A DNA stretch of 62,674 bases from CAYTGM01 sp964437365 (GTDB taxonomy: Bacteria > Sumerlaeota > Sumerlaeia > SLMS01), in the NCBI GenBank assembly GCA_964437365.1, contig CAYTGM010000028.1:1-62674 (forward strand). Direction: 5' to 3'. Positions 52,703-62,649 of the stretch are shown piece after piece. The stretch's first letter is position 1; the number at the start of each line of letters is the position of its first letter. Position numbers and translations under genes: made by a program. The notes beneath the pieces were generated by a model. That model made no database searches, was not told the origin of the DNA, and was given only the letters and a program-made list of their open reading frames with translations.

Positions 52703-54607
52703 ATGAGGCAAGTGATCAGGTCCATTTTGAATATTTTGAAAAGCCATTGGCACTATTTGACAATTGGCTGGTTAGTCTTTAGTATCCTGACATTTCTGAC
52801 CTTCTCATTCGGAAGCAGAGAGGGTAGTTATCTTGTATCTAACGATGGAATGGGATTCATCTTCGACCAGTCAACGTTCTTGTTTTTTCTATTCTTCAAT
52901 TTATGCATCTTAACATTATTCAGCTTTAAAGGGTTAAGAGAAGTCTTTTTGAGATTTGTCTTTGCAAGCCCTGTAAGCTTAACATTAACGTTCTCTTTTC
53001 TGGTTCCTTTTCTCATTCCGGTTCCGCTTTGGAGCATCTGCAACGGAAGCCCTGTTGTTTACGCAGCCTCCATCCTTCTTATGGCGCTGGCACTAACAGG
53101 TTGTGTCGCATTGACAACTCAACTTCGGGTAAACCTGAGCTGGGCCATGAAACTGTTCACGTCGGATGTCGGCATCCAAATAGCCCTATTCGTTTCAGGA
53201 CTGATTGTACTTATATACGTGAAACAGTATTATTTTGAGGGCATTTCAACAGTTGTAGACACGACCTCTCAAATCACACAGGCGAAAGTGCTTGCGTCTG
53301 GGGATTGGACAATTTCTGTCCCCGAAGCTTTACAGGGTTTTGCAAAAATACAGGCCGGTTTTGGGGTGAGTGAGCTGGCCAGCCATTTCCCTCCCGGCTA
53401 CATTGTTTTGCTGACTATCGGAGAGTTGCTGGGTAAAGTTTATTGGGTATCTTTGATCATTGGTGCTCTTACTTTGCCACTTATGTATTCTGTTGGGAAG
53501 AAGTTAATCGGATCAAGACTCCATGGAATGACCGCTGCGCTACTTCTGGGTACCTCGCCATTCTTTCTATTAATGAGTGCAGAAGGGATGAACCACGCAC
53601 TCGTCCTCTATCAGCTTATACTCTTAATCCACATTGGTATTAAGGTAGCGGACAACAGGGGTGATCGTTGGCTCCTCATTGCGGGGTTTATTCTGGCATG
53701 GAGCTTTGCAGTACGACCATTGAATGGAATTATATATACGTTTTGCTTTTCTCTCTTTATGATTTGCCAACAAACTCATGGTTCCTGGAAGAGACAGATT
53801 ATCTGTTTAACTGCAGGGGCACTTCCGGTGATTTTCTTTCTATGTTATTACAATGCTCAAACCACGGGTGCCCCCTTTACCTTTGGCTACCAGATGGTTA
53901 ACGCAGAGAATAATATGACAGATATCGTTGAAGGCGAAATGCTGTCAGAAAGTTTTTTCATGAGGTGCCGACGTTATTCTGAACGTGTGATGCAACTTTC
54001 TCAAGGCTGGCTTCACGGTTGGGGAATCTGCAATACACTCCTGATTATCCTATGGTGTTTTCAAAGAAAGAAGAACCTTTGGGAGTTGCTCCTCTTTGTT
54101 CTTATAGTCCTCCAGACCAGCGGATATTTCATCTATCACTTTTCGGATCTGGTCATAGGACCGAGGTTCTGGTACGAGATCACCGGACCGCTAATCCTAT
54201 TGGAACTTGCCGCTATCAAGAGGCTTATAGATAGCACAATTATCACTGACCCTTATGGCTGGAGCAAACCTGTAGCGCTTATCCTTGTCATACTATTAAC
54301 TTCGCATGCTCTTACTATCTCTCTCCCTCGCTATGGAATAAAGTTTCGTGAATTTGCTGGCAGAGGACTCCGGCTTCAAGAGGCCCGCAGAGATTTGAAA
54401 ACGGACACGGGAATACTCTTGATCTCTCCCGGATATCATGACTGGATGTGGATCTTCGAAGAAGATTTTAATTCAGAGCTCTATTATATTCCGGTCAGAG
54501 ATAAAATCGAGATTCCGGGTTTTCAAAAGACCCATCTTGATATATATTATCTGGCAACCAAAGGCTTTGAAAGCATTGAGTCGACCAACCGCGAGGTGAG
54601 TCGATAA
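52703..54607 (+). CDS. Multispanning membrane glycosyltransferase-like protein (GT39/ArnT fold)
   Basis: The 634-residue protein has a dozen or so hydrophobic segments over residues 15-520 and a short soluble C-terminal part. The loop SELASHFPPGYIVLLTIGEL near residue 230 resembles the HFPPGYP loop of GT39/ArnT-type polyprenyl-phosphate-dependent glycosyltransferases; MNHALVLYQLILLIHIG follows in the usual place. It would transfer a sugar to lipid or protein on the periplasmic side. It pairs with a second protein of this class 24 bases downstream. Confidence 0.78.
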   Translation: MRQVIRSILNILKSHWHYLTIGWLVFSILTFLTFSFGSREGSYLVSNDGMGFIFDQSTFLFFLFFNLCILTLFSFKGLREVFLRFVFASPVSLTLTFSFLVPFLIPVPLWSICNGSPVVYAASILLMALALTGCVALTTQLRVNLSWAMKLFTSDVGIQIALFVSGLIVLIYVKQYYFEGISTVVDTTSQITQAKVLASGDWTISVPEALQGFAKIQAGFGVSELASHFPPGYIVLLTIGELLGKVYWVSLIIGALTLPLMYSVGKKLIGSRLHGMTAALLLGTSPFFLLMSAEGMNHALVLYQLILLIHIGIKVADNRGDRWLLIAGFILAWSFAVRPLNGIIYTFCFSLFMICQQTHGSWKRQIICLTAGALPVIFFLCYYNAQTTGAPFTFGYQMVNAENNMTDIVEGEMLSESFFMRCRRYSERVMQLSQGWLHGWGICNTLLIILWCFQRKKNLWELLLFVLIVLQTSGYFIYHFSDLVIGPRFWYEITGPLILLELAAIKRLIDSTIITDPYGWSKPVALILVILLTSHALTISLPRYGIKFREFAGRGLRLQEARRDLKTDTGILLISPGYHDWMWIFEEDFNSELYYIPVRDKIEIPGFQKTHLDIYYLATKGFESIESTNREVSR

Positions 54608-54631
54608 CACATGTGAACGGAGGGGAGTTTC

Positions 54632-56320
54632 GTGCAAACGAATAGAATCCATCAGATTCCTGTATTCTTGATAACCTGGATAGTCGTATTTCTGTTTTTC
54701 GCTCTGACTCAATTCGAGTTCATCGATATACCTGTTTACTGGGACGCCCGTCTTTACTGGGATCAGGCAAAATTTTTCGCCCAGAAGCCCTGGCTTCCTT
54801 TCGTCTTCGAGTATGATCCGGGGCACCCTCCGCTGATGAGTTGGCTGGTGGGATTGCTTTGGCAGCTTCCTGTGCCTCGAATTCCAGCCTGGCATGTGTT
54901 AACGTGGATATTCAGCTCACTGTTTGCTACGTGTGTGATAGAAGCGACAAGATTGACTTTCGGCTGGATGGCTGCGATCGGTGCAGGACTGCTGTCAATC
55001 TTTCATCCAACAGTCTATGCGCAAGCAGTCACCATGAACTTGGACATGTATCTGGCTGCCTCAATGTGGCTTGGAGTTTACGCAACAGTTCGAGGTAAAC
55101 CTGTTGTGCTCGCTTTGGCCTGTATTGGGATGGCGATGTTCAAGTTGAACGGAATGTCGTTTATCGGTATATTTCTTATTTGGAGTTATTTTCGAGTCTT
55201 ATCAACTCCTTCATTCCGAAACTGGCGAGGGGTCTTAACGGCCTTTTGGCCACCTCTGACCGGACTCGTAGTCTTTGCTATATATCACCTCATCAAATTC
55301 TATGTTACTGGTCACGTCTTTGATACGGGAGAGATGGAAGCGGGCAAGCAAACCCAGGTTATCTCGAACCCTGACCAGTTTGTGTATAGAATCTACAATA
55401 ACTTTAAACTGATGATGAACTATAACGGTAACTGGTATGTGATTGGAGTTCTTCTCCCAATAACTTTTCTTTTCGGGACTTTGCTTTGCTTCGAGCCATT
55501 TCGAAATAGAATCTCCAATGAATGGTCAAGGAAGTGTAACACTGGCGAGAATTCGGAAGAGCAGAATCGTTTCTGGGCACCGCTTGACGGAAAGAGCCTT
55601 CTCATACTGATCTGGATCCTGTTCGCGATCTCGATGCTTTCTCAGGCAGTCCGGTTGATCCTGACAATCGAACGTTATTTTTTCATAGGAAATCCCACAT
55701 TCTATATAACGTTCATGGCAATTACCTGTACCATGATCACGGGGCGGGCAAAAGTTCTCTCTCTCATTCTGATCATTCCTCTTCTTTATACCTTTTATTT
55801 GAAGTGGCACCCTGAGCACCTGAAAGACAAACCGGAATGGCTCAGAGAACGAATGATGTCCTTCCCGGACGAGGTGCCCAATAACTATGAAACAACATTA
55901 GAATTCACAGAATATTTCAGAGCACTTGAGAGAGCAGTTAAGGATCTTAATCGCCACCTGCCGGAAGGTGGTAAGGTAGCGGGCTGGTGGCCATTGGATA
56001 TGCCATCTATTAAACCTGAGTTCGGGATTTCAGAGGTGGAATACGATCTGGTTTACCTGTATACTCAACCACCCCCTGAGACTCGCATGATGCCTGATCC
56101 CTCTGCGGACGCTGTTGTGTATTTCAGGTACCAGGACTTTTACAAAGACCCCAGGTTCGAACTTCAAGACCGTTTTCCAGGGTTCAGGCTCTATCAGAGT
56201 TACAGGAAGTCACGAGTTTGGGTTAATCTCTACTACAGAGATGACGTGTACGAACAGGCTCTTGCCAGGGATCAAGAAATCGACGAAGACGAGGCAATAG
56301 AAACGGTATCCGTCCCTTAA
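54632..56320 (+). CDS. ArnT/PMT_2-like membrane glycosyltransferase
   Basis: The 562-residue protein starts at GTG 54632 behind a strong GGAGGGGAG. It has many membrane spans and the GT39/GT83 features PVYWDARLYWDQAKFF (acidic residue in the first periplasmic loop, near residue 35) and EYDPGHPPLMSWLVGLLW (HPPL motif). The C-terminal 130 residues are soluble (LPEGGKVAGWWPLDMPSI, DAVVYFRYQDF) and probably periplasmic. It likely uses a polyprenyl-phosphate sugar donor to modify a lipid or protein; acceptor unknown. Confidence 0.85.
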   Translation: MQTNRIHQIPVFLITWIVVFLFFALTQFEFIDIPVYWDARLYWDQAKFFAQKPWLPFVFEYDPGHPPLMSWLVGLLWQLPVPRIPAWHVLTWIFSSLFATCVIEATRLTFGWMAAIGAGLLSIFHPTVYAQAVTMNLDMYLAASMWLGVYATVRGKPVVLALACIGMAMFKLNGMSFIGIFLIWSYFRVLSTPSFRNWRGVLTAFWPPLTGLVVFAIYHLIKFYVTGHVFDTGEMEAGKQTQVISNPDQFVYRIYNNFKLMMNYNGNWYVIGVLLPITFLFGTLLCFEPFRNRISNEWSRKCNTGENSEEQNRFWAPLDGKSLLILIWILFAISMLSQAVRLILTIERYFFIGNPTFYITFMAITCTMITGRAKVLSLILIIPLLYTFYLKWHPEHLKDKPEWLRERMMSFPDEVPNNYETTLEFTEYFRALERAVKDLNRHLPEGGKVAGWWPLDMPSIKPEFGISEVEYDLVYLYTQPPPETRMMPDPSADAVVYFRYQDFYKDPRFELQDRFPGFRLYQSYRKSRVWVNLYYRDDVYEQALARDQEIDEDEAIETVSVP

Positions 56321-56680
56321 TCCGGAGTTCTCTTAAGCAGCATCTGCTGGGTTAGAGGATGTTTTCCAGAGTGATCACGATATATTATATTACCAACCGA
56401 CTCACTGCTCGAATCTTCATCTTCATCGAACGTCCTCCCCCTACGGCCCCTACGGCGAAGTCAGTGGAAGTCCCGGCCCAGGAACGAAGAATCTTCTCAA
56501 CACGCCCTCTTCAGATCCGGTTCTTTTTGAAACACACCGGGTGCTAATGACTCGCCGCAACTTAAACAAGAGACTGAAAACAATGGAGTTAAGCACTAGT
56601 GAACGGATGTAAAAAGCTGGTCAGTATTTTGCCTTTGAATTTATCAGACATTCTTAGATAGTCAGGAGAACTCAGTCTAA
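56321..56680. other. Intergenic region before dnaK, no gene
   Basis: These 360 bases carry no convincing gene. There is an AGGAGA ribosome-binding site for dnaK about 15 bases before its ATG. A separated pair GTGCTAA (56541) and TTAAGCAC (56589) recalls parts of CIRCE but the spacing of 41 bases is wrong. I see no clear heat-shock promoter. Confidence 0.5.
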
Positions 56681-58615
56681 ATGAGTAAAGTCATCGGAAT
56701 TGACCTTGGAACCACCAACAGCTGCGTTGCTGTCATGGAAGGTGGTAATGCCGTCGTAATACCCAACGCTGAAGGCGGAAGAACAACCCCTTCTGTAGTT
56801 GGCTTCACCAAAGATGATCAGCGTCTCGTCGGGCAGATCGCTCGCCGTCAGGCCGTCACAAACCCAGAGAACACTCTCTTCTCCGTGAAGAGATTCATGG
56901 GAATGAAGCATAGCGAAGCAGAGTCTTCTAAAGAAGTTTCGCGTGTTCCTTATCATGTTGTTGCCGCCTCTAATGGCGATGCAGCGATTAAGATTAAGGA
57001 CAAGACTTACTCGCCTCCAGAAATCTCAGCGATGATTCTGCAAAAGATGAGACAAACCGCTGAAGACTATCTCGGTGAGAAAGTCGAAAAAGCCGTGGTT
57101 ACTGTACCCGCTTATTTCAACGACTCACAGCGTCAGGCAACCAAGGACGCAGGCCGCATCGCAGGTCTTGATGTTCTTCGTATTATCAACGAGCCCACAG
57201 CAGCTTCACTTGCCTACGGCTTAGATAAAGAAAACACCGAACAGAAAATCGCAGTCTATGACTTCGGTGGTGGTACTTTTGATGTTTCCATCCTCGAACT
57301 TGGCGATGGTGTTTTCGAAGTGAAGTCGACTAATGGTGATACACACCTCGGTGGTGATGACGTTGACCAGGTGTTGATTGACTTTATCGCAGATAAGTTC
57401 CAGCAAGAGGAATCCGTCGACCTTCGCAAAGATAGACAGGCCCTTCAACGCCTCAAAGAAGCAGCCGAAAAAGCGAAGATTGAGCTCAGCTCATCCATGA
57501 CAAGTAACATCAACCTTCCTTATATAACCGCAAACGAATCAGGGCCAAAGCACCTTGCGATGGACATCAGTCGTTCCGAGTTCGAAAGACTCGCTGGCCC
57601 GATCATCGATAAGACTATAGAGCCTTGCAAGAAAGCTCTTCAGGACGCTGGAGTCAGCGCTTCTGACATCGACGAGGTAATCCTTGTCGGTGGCTCGACA
57701 CGTATCCCTTACGTTCAGGATGTTGTTAAGAAGGTTTTCGGCAAGGAACCAAACCGCTCAGTAAACCCCGATGAAGTTGTAGCGATCGGCGCTGCAATTC
57801 AGGGTGGCGTACTAGCTGGTGACGTTACAGACGTTCTTCTTCTCGATGTTACTCCACTTTCACTGGGAATTGAAACACTCGGCGGTGTCTTTACAAAGCT
57901 CATCGAGCGCAATACCACAATCCCAACCAAGAGATCAGAAATCTTCTCCACGGCAGCTGACAATCAGACGACCGTAACAGTGAAGGTTTTCCAGGGTGAG
58001 CGCGAAATGGCCGCTCACAACAAGCTCCTTGGAAACTTTAATCTCGACGGAATTGCGCCTGCACCTCGCGGAGTCCCTCAGGTAGAGGTCACCTTTGATA
58101 TAGACGCCAACGGTATTCTTCACGTTTCCGCGAAGGACCTCGGTACTGGCAAGTCCCAGAAAATCCGCATCGAAGCTGGATCAGGTCTCTCAGAAGATGA
58201 GATTGAAAACATGGTCCGCGACGCTGAGCAGCATGCAGAAGAAGATAAAGCTCAGAAAGATAAAGTGAACATCAAGAACAATGCAGAGTCACTCGCCTAC
58301 CAGGCAGAGAAGACGATGAAAGAGCTTGATGATAAGCTGACCGATGAAGATAAGTCTTCAATCACCAGCGGTGTTGAGGAACTCAAGAAAGCGATCGAGT
58401 CTGATGATTCAGATGAAATGAAAGCCAAGACAGAGGCCTTGAATGAAGTTGTTCAGGGCATCTCAACGCGCATCTACCAGCAGGCAGGAGCTCAGGCAGG
58501 CGGACCTCAGCCCGGCGGTCCTGAAGCAGCAGCGGGCGGAGCACCCGGCCCTGACGCGGCAGCTGGCGACGATGACGTCGTCGATGCCGAGTATGAGCAA
58601 GTCGACAAGAAGTAG
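56681..58615 (+). CDS. dnaK: Molecular chaperone DnaK (Hsp70)
   Basis: The 644-residue chaperone has all Hsp70 signatures: IGIDLGTTNSCVAVMEGG at residue 5, VYDFGGGTFDVSILELGDG near 191, and VILVGGSTRIPYVQDVVKK near 333. The substrate-binding domain has LLDVTPLSLGIETLGG and the C-terminus ends DDDVVDAEYEQVDKK after a Gly/Ala/Pro-rich spacer, as in other bacterial DnaKs. No grpE, dnaJ or hrcA is adjacent, so the gene stands alone. It closes with an intrinsic terminator. Confidence 0.98.
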   Translation: MSKVIGIDLGTTNSCVAVMEGGNAVVIPNAEGGRTTPSVVGFTKDDQRLVGQIARRQAVTNPENTLFSVKRFMGMKHSEAESSKEVSRVPYHVVAASNGDAAIKIKDKTYSPPEISAMILQKMRQTAEDYLGEKVEKAVVTVPAYFNDSQRQATKDAGRIAGLDVLRIINEPTAASLAYGLDKENTEQKIAVYDFGGGTFDVSILELGDGVFEVKSTNGDTHLGGDDVDQVLIDFIADKFQQEESVDLRKDRQALQRLKEAAEKAKIELSSSMTSNINLPYITANESGPKHLAMDISRSEFERLAGPIIDKTIEPCKKALQDAGVSASDIDEVILVGGSTRIPYVQDVVKKVFGKEPNRSVNPDEVVAIGAAIQGGVLAGDVTDVLLLDVTPLSLGIETLGGVFTKLIERNTTIPTKRSEIFSTAADNQTTVTVKVFQGEREMAAHNKLLGNFNLDGIAPAPRGVPQVEVTFDIDANGILHVSAKDLGTGKSQKIRIEAGSGLSEDEIENMVRDAEQHAEEDKAQKDKVNIKNNAESLAYQAEKTMKELDDKLTDEDKSSITSGVEELKKAIESDDSDEMKAKTEALNEVVQGISTRIYQQAGAQAGGPQPGGPEAAAGGAPGPDAAAGDDDVVDAEYEQVDKK

Positions 58616-58663
58616 CAAAGCAGCAGAGACTTCTCGCTGTCTCTCGTATAGAAGAAAGTCCCG

Positions 58664-58697
58664 AGTCCCCTTCTAAGCAGAAGGGGACTTTCCTTTT
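58664..58697 (+). terminator. Intrinsic terminator after dnaK
   Basis: A perfect 11-bp stem, AGTCCCCTTCT and AGAAGGGGACT with a four-base loop (58664-58689), is followed by TTCCTTTTT. It lies 48 bases after the dnaK stop. Confidence 0.93.
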
Positions 58698-58820
58698 TAC
58701 TCTCCAGCAAACATAAGGGTTTGCCTCATATTTACCGTTGCAATCACCGAATGCATAGCCAATATTCTCAATTCAATACATCATACTAGATTATCTTGAA
58801 TCTAAATTGGAAATTTATAA

Positions 58821-61800
58821 ATGACTCAGTTCAGAGGACTTATTTCCTCTTTCATACTAGCCTACCTTATCATCGCAACCAATTCAATCCACCCACAATG
58901 CACGGACCCCGAAGTACCAGGAAGAATCTTTACAACGACAAATTTTGGTCTTTACGAAGTCGACCAAAGCACAGGAAACCGAACAAGCTTTGGTTTCGAT
59001 GCGCCAAGATACAGTGAAATGACCTATATGCCCGATGGATTGATTGTTGGGCTGGTGTCACTTAGTGACGTTATCACGTACGACCCAGAGACCGGAACCG
59101 AAGAGATTATTGCTGACTTCCAAAATGGCAGTGGCCCCGAAGTCAGTACCGCGCTTGGGATCGGAGTCCTTCTGGATGGATCAATCATTGTCTCAGACAT
59201 CGGGAGCGAAGGAATCATCAAGATAGACCCTGTGACAAAAGTACGAACTTACCTGACTCGTTCGGCAGAGGGAGAGGAAGTTGGGGGCGGCTATGTCCCT
59301 GGTGCCTGGGGAAATCTTGTGGTCGCAGATGATGGTTTCATTTATGTCTATGATACAATTCCTGGTTTCAACTCTACTGAGTATGATAATGCCATATTTC
59401 AAGTGAACCCTTCTAATGGCTTTCGTGAAGTGGTAGCAAGCAGCACCGTTGGTTCAGGTGCTTCACTCGACATTCTTGAGGGTCAAATGTCACCTGCAGG
59501 GGGAAGTGATATCTATATTCCACAGTTTACCTCAAGATCGATCATTCGACTAAATCCAGATACCGGTGTGAGAACAGTTGTAACAGGCGATGGTGTTGGT
59601 GCAGGAGATCCCATTGTTGGATTTCCAAATGGAATCTCGCGTTTCGGCGACGATTATCTTCTCATAACCGATTCTCAACCAACGTATAATAATCCTGTCG
59701 AAGACTCACCTGAAGGTGTTCTCCTCGTTGACCTCATTACTGGCGATAGATGTCTTCTTTCGAATGAGACTGTTGGGACCGGTGACGCATTTGGTAATTT
59801 CGGCCCCGAATCACTCGTGTATGTACCTGATTTGAGCCAGGTGACACCCACTCCAACAGGCACACCGACTCCAACCTTTACCCCGACGCCATCCCCGACA
59901 CCTATTAGTTACCCCATTATTTATTATGATGTGGACTTTAATGACTCACCACACTCTGCGGGTTCCCCACCTGTCACTGGGACAGGTGAAGATAGACCAT
60001 CTAGCATCAGAGAAACTCCGCTCGTTGTATCTGAATTCGGAGCACTTACCGACCAACCTGTAGTCCTCAATATCCCTATGGCTCAGCAACTTGGGCTCGA
60101 GCAATTAATATTTGAGGTTGGCGAAGGAGCCTCTCGCTATTCATTGAAATGTGATATATTCATCTCAGACCTTTTTGACAGCAAGAAAGAATTCACCGTG
60201 TTCTTCGACCGACCAACTGTCCATTCTGTCAAATTTTCTTCAACAGGTGACATTTCATACTTCTCATCTCCAGGTGGCAGTGTAAACCTTGGAAGTTATA
60301 CAGAAAGTAGGACTTTCAGATTTGAGATGTACTTTGATAAGGATAAGGACATCATCTCTGTCTGGATTGACGGAATAAAGCTGCATGAAGCCTCACACGA
60401 TCTAGAGTTTAGTGATCTGGAATCTGTACGTTTTTCTCTGTCAGACGATTTTTTTGATGCAGAAGAGCTGGACGCTCACGTCGCGATTGATAATATAATC
60501 ATCGCCACCGACGCTGCGACGCCAGAAGGAACGTCTACACCTACGCCGACACCTTCCCCCACTCACTCACCTTCCCCAACCCCTTCTCCTTCGCCAACAC
60601 TATCCCCTACTCCAACGCCTAGCCCTACGAACACACCTACCGCGACACCAACACCTAGCCAGACACCGACCCTGACACCACCACCTTCACCAACGCCGAT
60701 CGATAACGCCACGATTTATTACGATGTTGACTTCGATGAGTTACCTCATGAAATCGGCTCAATACCTGTAGCGAATATAGGAATAGATGGACCCTCTTCG
60801 GTAGATAATAGTGTCGAGGTTGTTTCGAACTATCAAACACTTTTATATAGACCAGCTCTGATGCTATCCAGTGACAGCTCAACAATGAACTTTCAACTCG
60901 GAAACGGAGCCGATCGATATACGATTGAGTTTAATATTGTTTTCGAAGATATGCTGGATCCTGTTGTGAATCAAAGACTAACGCTTGATGCTGGCTTTAT
61001 CAAGCCGCTGTTAATTATGACCAATGCCAAGGTATTCGCGATATTCAATATGGAGGCACCAGGCGCCTATGAAGGGGAGTTTGAAGAAGGTGAGCTTATA
61101 AACTTCCGATTCGAAATCGATCACATTAGTGATACAATTACTGCATTCCGCGATAATTCTTTCATACATAGCGAACAGCTTGAATCATTCGCGATTTCGG
61201 ATATTTCCAATGTTTCCTTTACAAATGGAGGCATCGCATTACCAGCTAGTATATACTTAGATAATATCAAAGTCTATTCTAACCTACAGGCTGCCACTCC
61301 GTCACCCTCACCAACCCCCTCTCCATCTCCAACTGCTTCTCCCAGTCCCACACCATCACCCTCTCCAACACCATCGCCAACGACTTCACCTTCTCCTACG
61401 CAGTCTCCATCGCCAACTCCATCGCCCTCCCCCACACCCATCGAAAATGCCGCGTTCCACTATGACGTAGATTTTGATGAATCCCCTCACATGATCGATC
61501 AGATTCCCGTGACGAACATAGGTGCTGACGGCCCGAGCATTGTAAATAATACTCCTCTCGTTGTATCAGACTTTAGCGTGATGTCATCGAGACCCGCTCT
61601 TCTTCAGCTTAGTGAAGACGACACAGGGTTTACAGAATCGATGGAATTTCTCCTTGGTAAAGATTTGAATAGCTACACACTGGAATGCAACCTTCTCATC
61701 CATGGTTTGAATTCAAATGGGAGTCTCTTCACGATTTATTTCGATGTTCCAGGAGCCCGCGCTCTGAGTTTCTACCCAAACAACTCTCTCAGCTTTTTCA

Positions 61801-62186
61801 ACGCCGATTCTGGGCAAACAAGCCTGGGTGAATATACCGAAGACGAGGTCATGCGTCTAAATTATAACGTAGACAAACCGGAAAATAAGATCACAATAAG
61901 TATCAACGAAGAAGAATTATATGCAGGACCAATAGGTCTTAATTATGAAGACGTCGGCAACGTGAGGTTCTTTCTTGGTTATTCCAATGAAGAAGCAGTA
62001 ATCGCTGTTGACGATATTCGAATCTATACAAAGATTCAGCCAACTCCAACACCCACACCGACGCCAACTCCAATAGCCAACTTCCCTGACACAATCCTCG
62101 GAATGATTCTTGGACTTGGGGTGATACCTACAGGAAACGAGGACGTAAACCTCGATGGAATCGTAGATGCGGCTGATTTGATGTAA
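58821..62186 (+). CDS. Modular secreted protein: beta-propeller, three LamG-like repeats, PT-rich linkers, truncated dockerin-like end
   Basis: The 1121-residue protein begins with a signal peptide (ISSFILAYLIIATNSIHPQC). Residues 25-340 look like an SMP-30/NHL-type beta-propeller (repeated DGSIIVSDIGSEGIIKIDP, FIYVYD). Then come three homologous modules of about 200 residues opening YYDVDFNDSPH (370), YYDVDFDELPH (630) and YDVDFDESPH (875), LamG-like in length and strand pattern, separated by 20-60-residue Pro-Thr-Ser linkers. The end EDVNLDGIVDAADLM is the beginning of a dockerin-like calcium repeat that stops early; a repeat cluster starts 25 bases later. It is likely a surface or extracellular glycan-binding protein. 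Confidence 0.85.
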   Translation: MTQFRGLISSFILAYLIIATNSIHPQCTDPEVPGRIFTTTNFGLYEVDQSTGNRTSFGFDAPRYSEMTYMPDGLIVGLVSLSDVITYDPETGTEEIIADFQNGSGPEVSTALGIGVLLDGSIIVSDIGSEGIIKIDPVTKVRTYLTRSAEGEEVGGGYVPGAWGNLVVADDGFIYVYDTIPGFNSTEYDNAIFQVNPSNGFREVVASSTVGSGASLDILEGQMSPAGGSDIYIPQFTSRSIIRLNPDTGVRTVVTGDGVGAGDPIVGFPNGISRFGDDYLLITDSQPTYNNPVEDSPEGVLLVDLITGDRCLLSNETVGTGDAFGNFGPESLVYVPDLSQVTPTPTGTPTPTFTPTPSPTPISYPIIYYDVDFNDSPHSAGSPPVTGTGEDRPSSIRETPLVVSEFGALTDQPVVLNIPMAQQLGLEQLIFEVGEGASRYSLKCDIFISDLFDSKKEFTVFFDRPTVHSVKFSSTGDISYFSSPGGSVNLGSYTESRTFRFEMYFDKDKDIISVWIDGIKLHEASHDLEFSDLESVRFSLSDDFFDAEELDAHVAIDNIIIATDAATPEGTSTPTPTPSPTHSPSPTPSPSPTLSPTPTPSPTNTPTATPTPSQTPTLTPPPSPTPIDNATIYYDVDFDELPHEIGSIPVANIGIDGPSSVDNSVEVVSNYQTLLYRPALMLSSDSSTMNFQLGNGADRYTIEFNIVFEDMLDPVVNQRLTLDAGFIKPLLIMTNAKVFAIFNMEAPGAYEGEFEEGELINFRFEIDHISDTITAFRDNSFIHSEQLESFAISDISNVSFTNGGIALPASIYLDNIKVYSNLQAATPSPSPTPSPSPTASPSPTPSPSPTPSPTTSPSPTQSPSPTPSPSPTPIENAAFHYDVDFDESPHMIDQIPVTNIGADGPSIVNNTPLVVSDFSVMSSRPALLQLSEDDTGFTESMEFLLGKDLNSYTLECNLLIHGLNSNGSLFTIYFDVPGARALSFYPNNSLSFFNADSGQTSLGEYTEDEVMRLNYNVDKPENKITISINEEELYAGPIGLNYEDVGNVRFFLGYSNEEAVIAVDDIRIYTKIQPTPTPTPTPTPIANFPDTILGMILGLGVIPTGNEDVNLDGIVDAADLM

Positions 62187-62210
62187 GTATCGGCGTGGGC
62201 GTTCGGCGAT

Positions 62211-62407
62211 CCCAGGGATGGAGACACCTTTCCGATCGCTTCTCTTCTTGTGCCGCCCCGCTGGGGCGGGAGGGATCATTCAATCCTGTCCCGGGGCTGC
62301 AGGCTGACGCCTTTACCCCGGGCTACTCGCTTTGATTCCTCTGTAACCAGAGTTCGTCCAACCATTTATCAATTCCAATTAATCTTTCCACTCAATCGTG
62401 CCTGCTT
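62211..62407. repeat. Intergenic repeat type R1, copy 2
   Basis: This copy matches 41813-42008. It contains the stem CCGCCCC-GCT-GGGGCGG at 62253-62269, the CCCGGGG...CCCCGGG pair and the AT-rich tail. It starts 25 bases after the stop codon of the modular secreted gene. Confidence 0.85.
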
Positions 62408-62518
62408 CCTGGGATCGCTGATCTCCTGATCGGCGTAGACTAGCAACCCCCGACATTCGCCCGGACGGTATCGAGATGGAAGAAACTTAAAAACCTACCT
62501 GAATAATGAGCCTTTGAT
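62407..62518. repeat. Intergenic repeat type R2, copy 2
   Basis: This copy matches 39397-39508 (CCTGGGATCGCTGA, CCCCGACATTCGC, CGGACGGTATCGAG, ACCTACCTGAATAATGAG). It directly abuts R1 copy 2, whereas the two are 2.3 kb apart at the other locus. Confidence 0.75.
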
Positions 62519-62609
62519 TTCACCTTTGCCGATCGTGAGATCAGCGATCCCAGAGCCCAGTCTTTACCCTTTCGCCAACTCCAAATTGAGGTCCCCCCTC
62601 CCGGGAACG

Positions 62610-62649
62610 CCGAACGCCGGAGGCTGTCCCAGAACGAGAGCTTCTTCCT
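62610..62649. repeat. Partial repeat unit near the right edge
   Basis: CGAACGCCGG followed by AGGCTGTCCCAGAACGAGAG and CTTCTTCC resembles 42234-42278. Confidence 0.5.

Noticed and set aside
56359..56547. 62-residue frame between the glycosyltransferase and dnaK
   Set aside because: No ribosome-binding site, motif or plausible composition.
56541..56596. CIRCE-like element upstream of dnaK (GTGCTAA...TTAAGCAC)
   Set aside because: CIRCE needs TTAGCACTC-9 bases-GAGTGCTAA; here the halves are in the wrong order and 41 bases apart.
60535..60700. CRISPR-like or tandem DNA repeat
   Set aside because: The repetition is codon-level Pro-Thr-Ser low complexity inside the modular secreted gene; there are no spacers or constant repeats.
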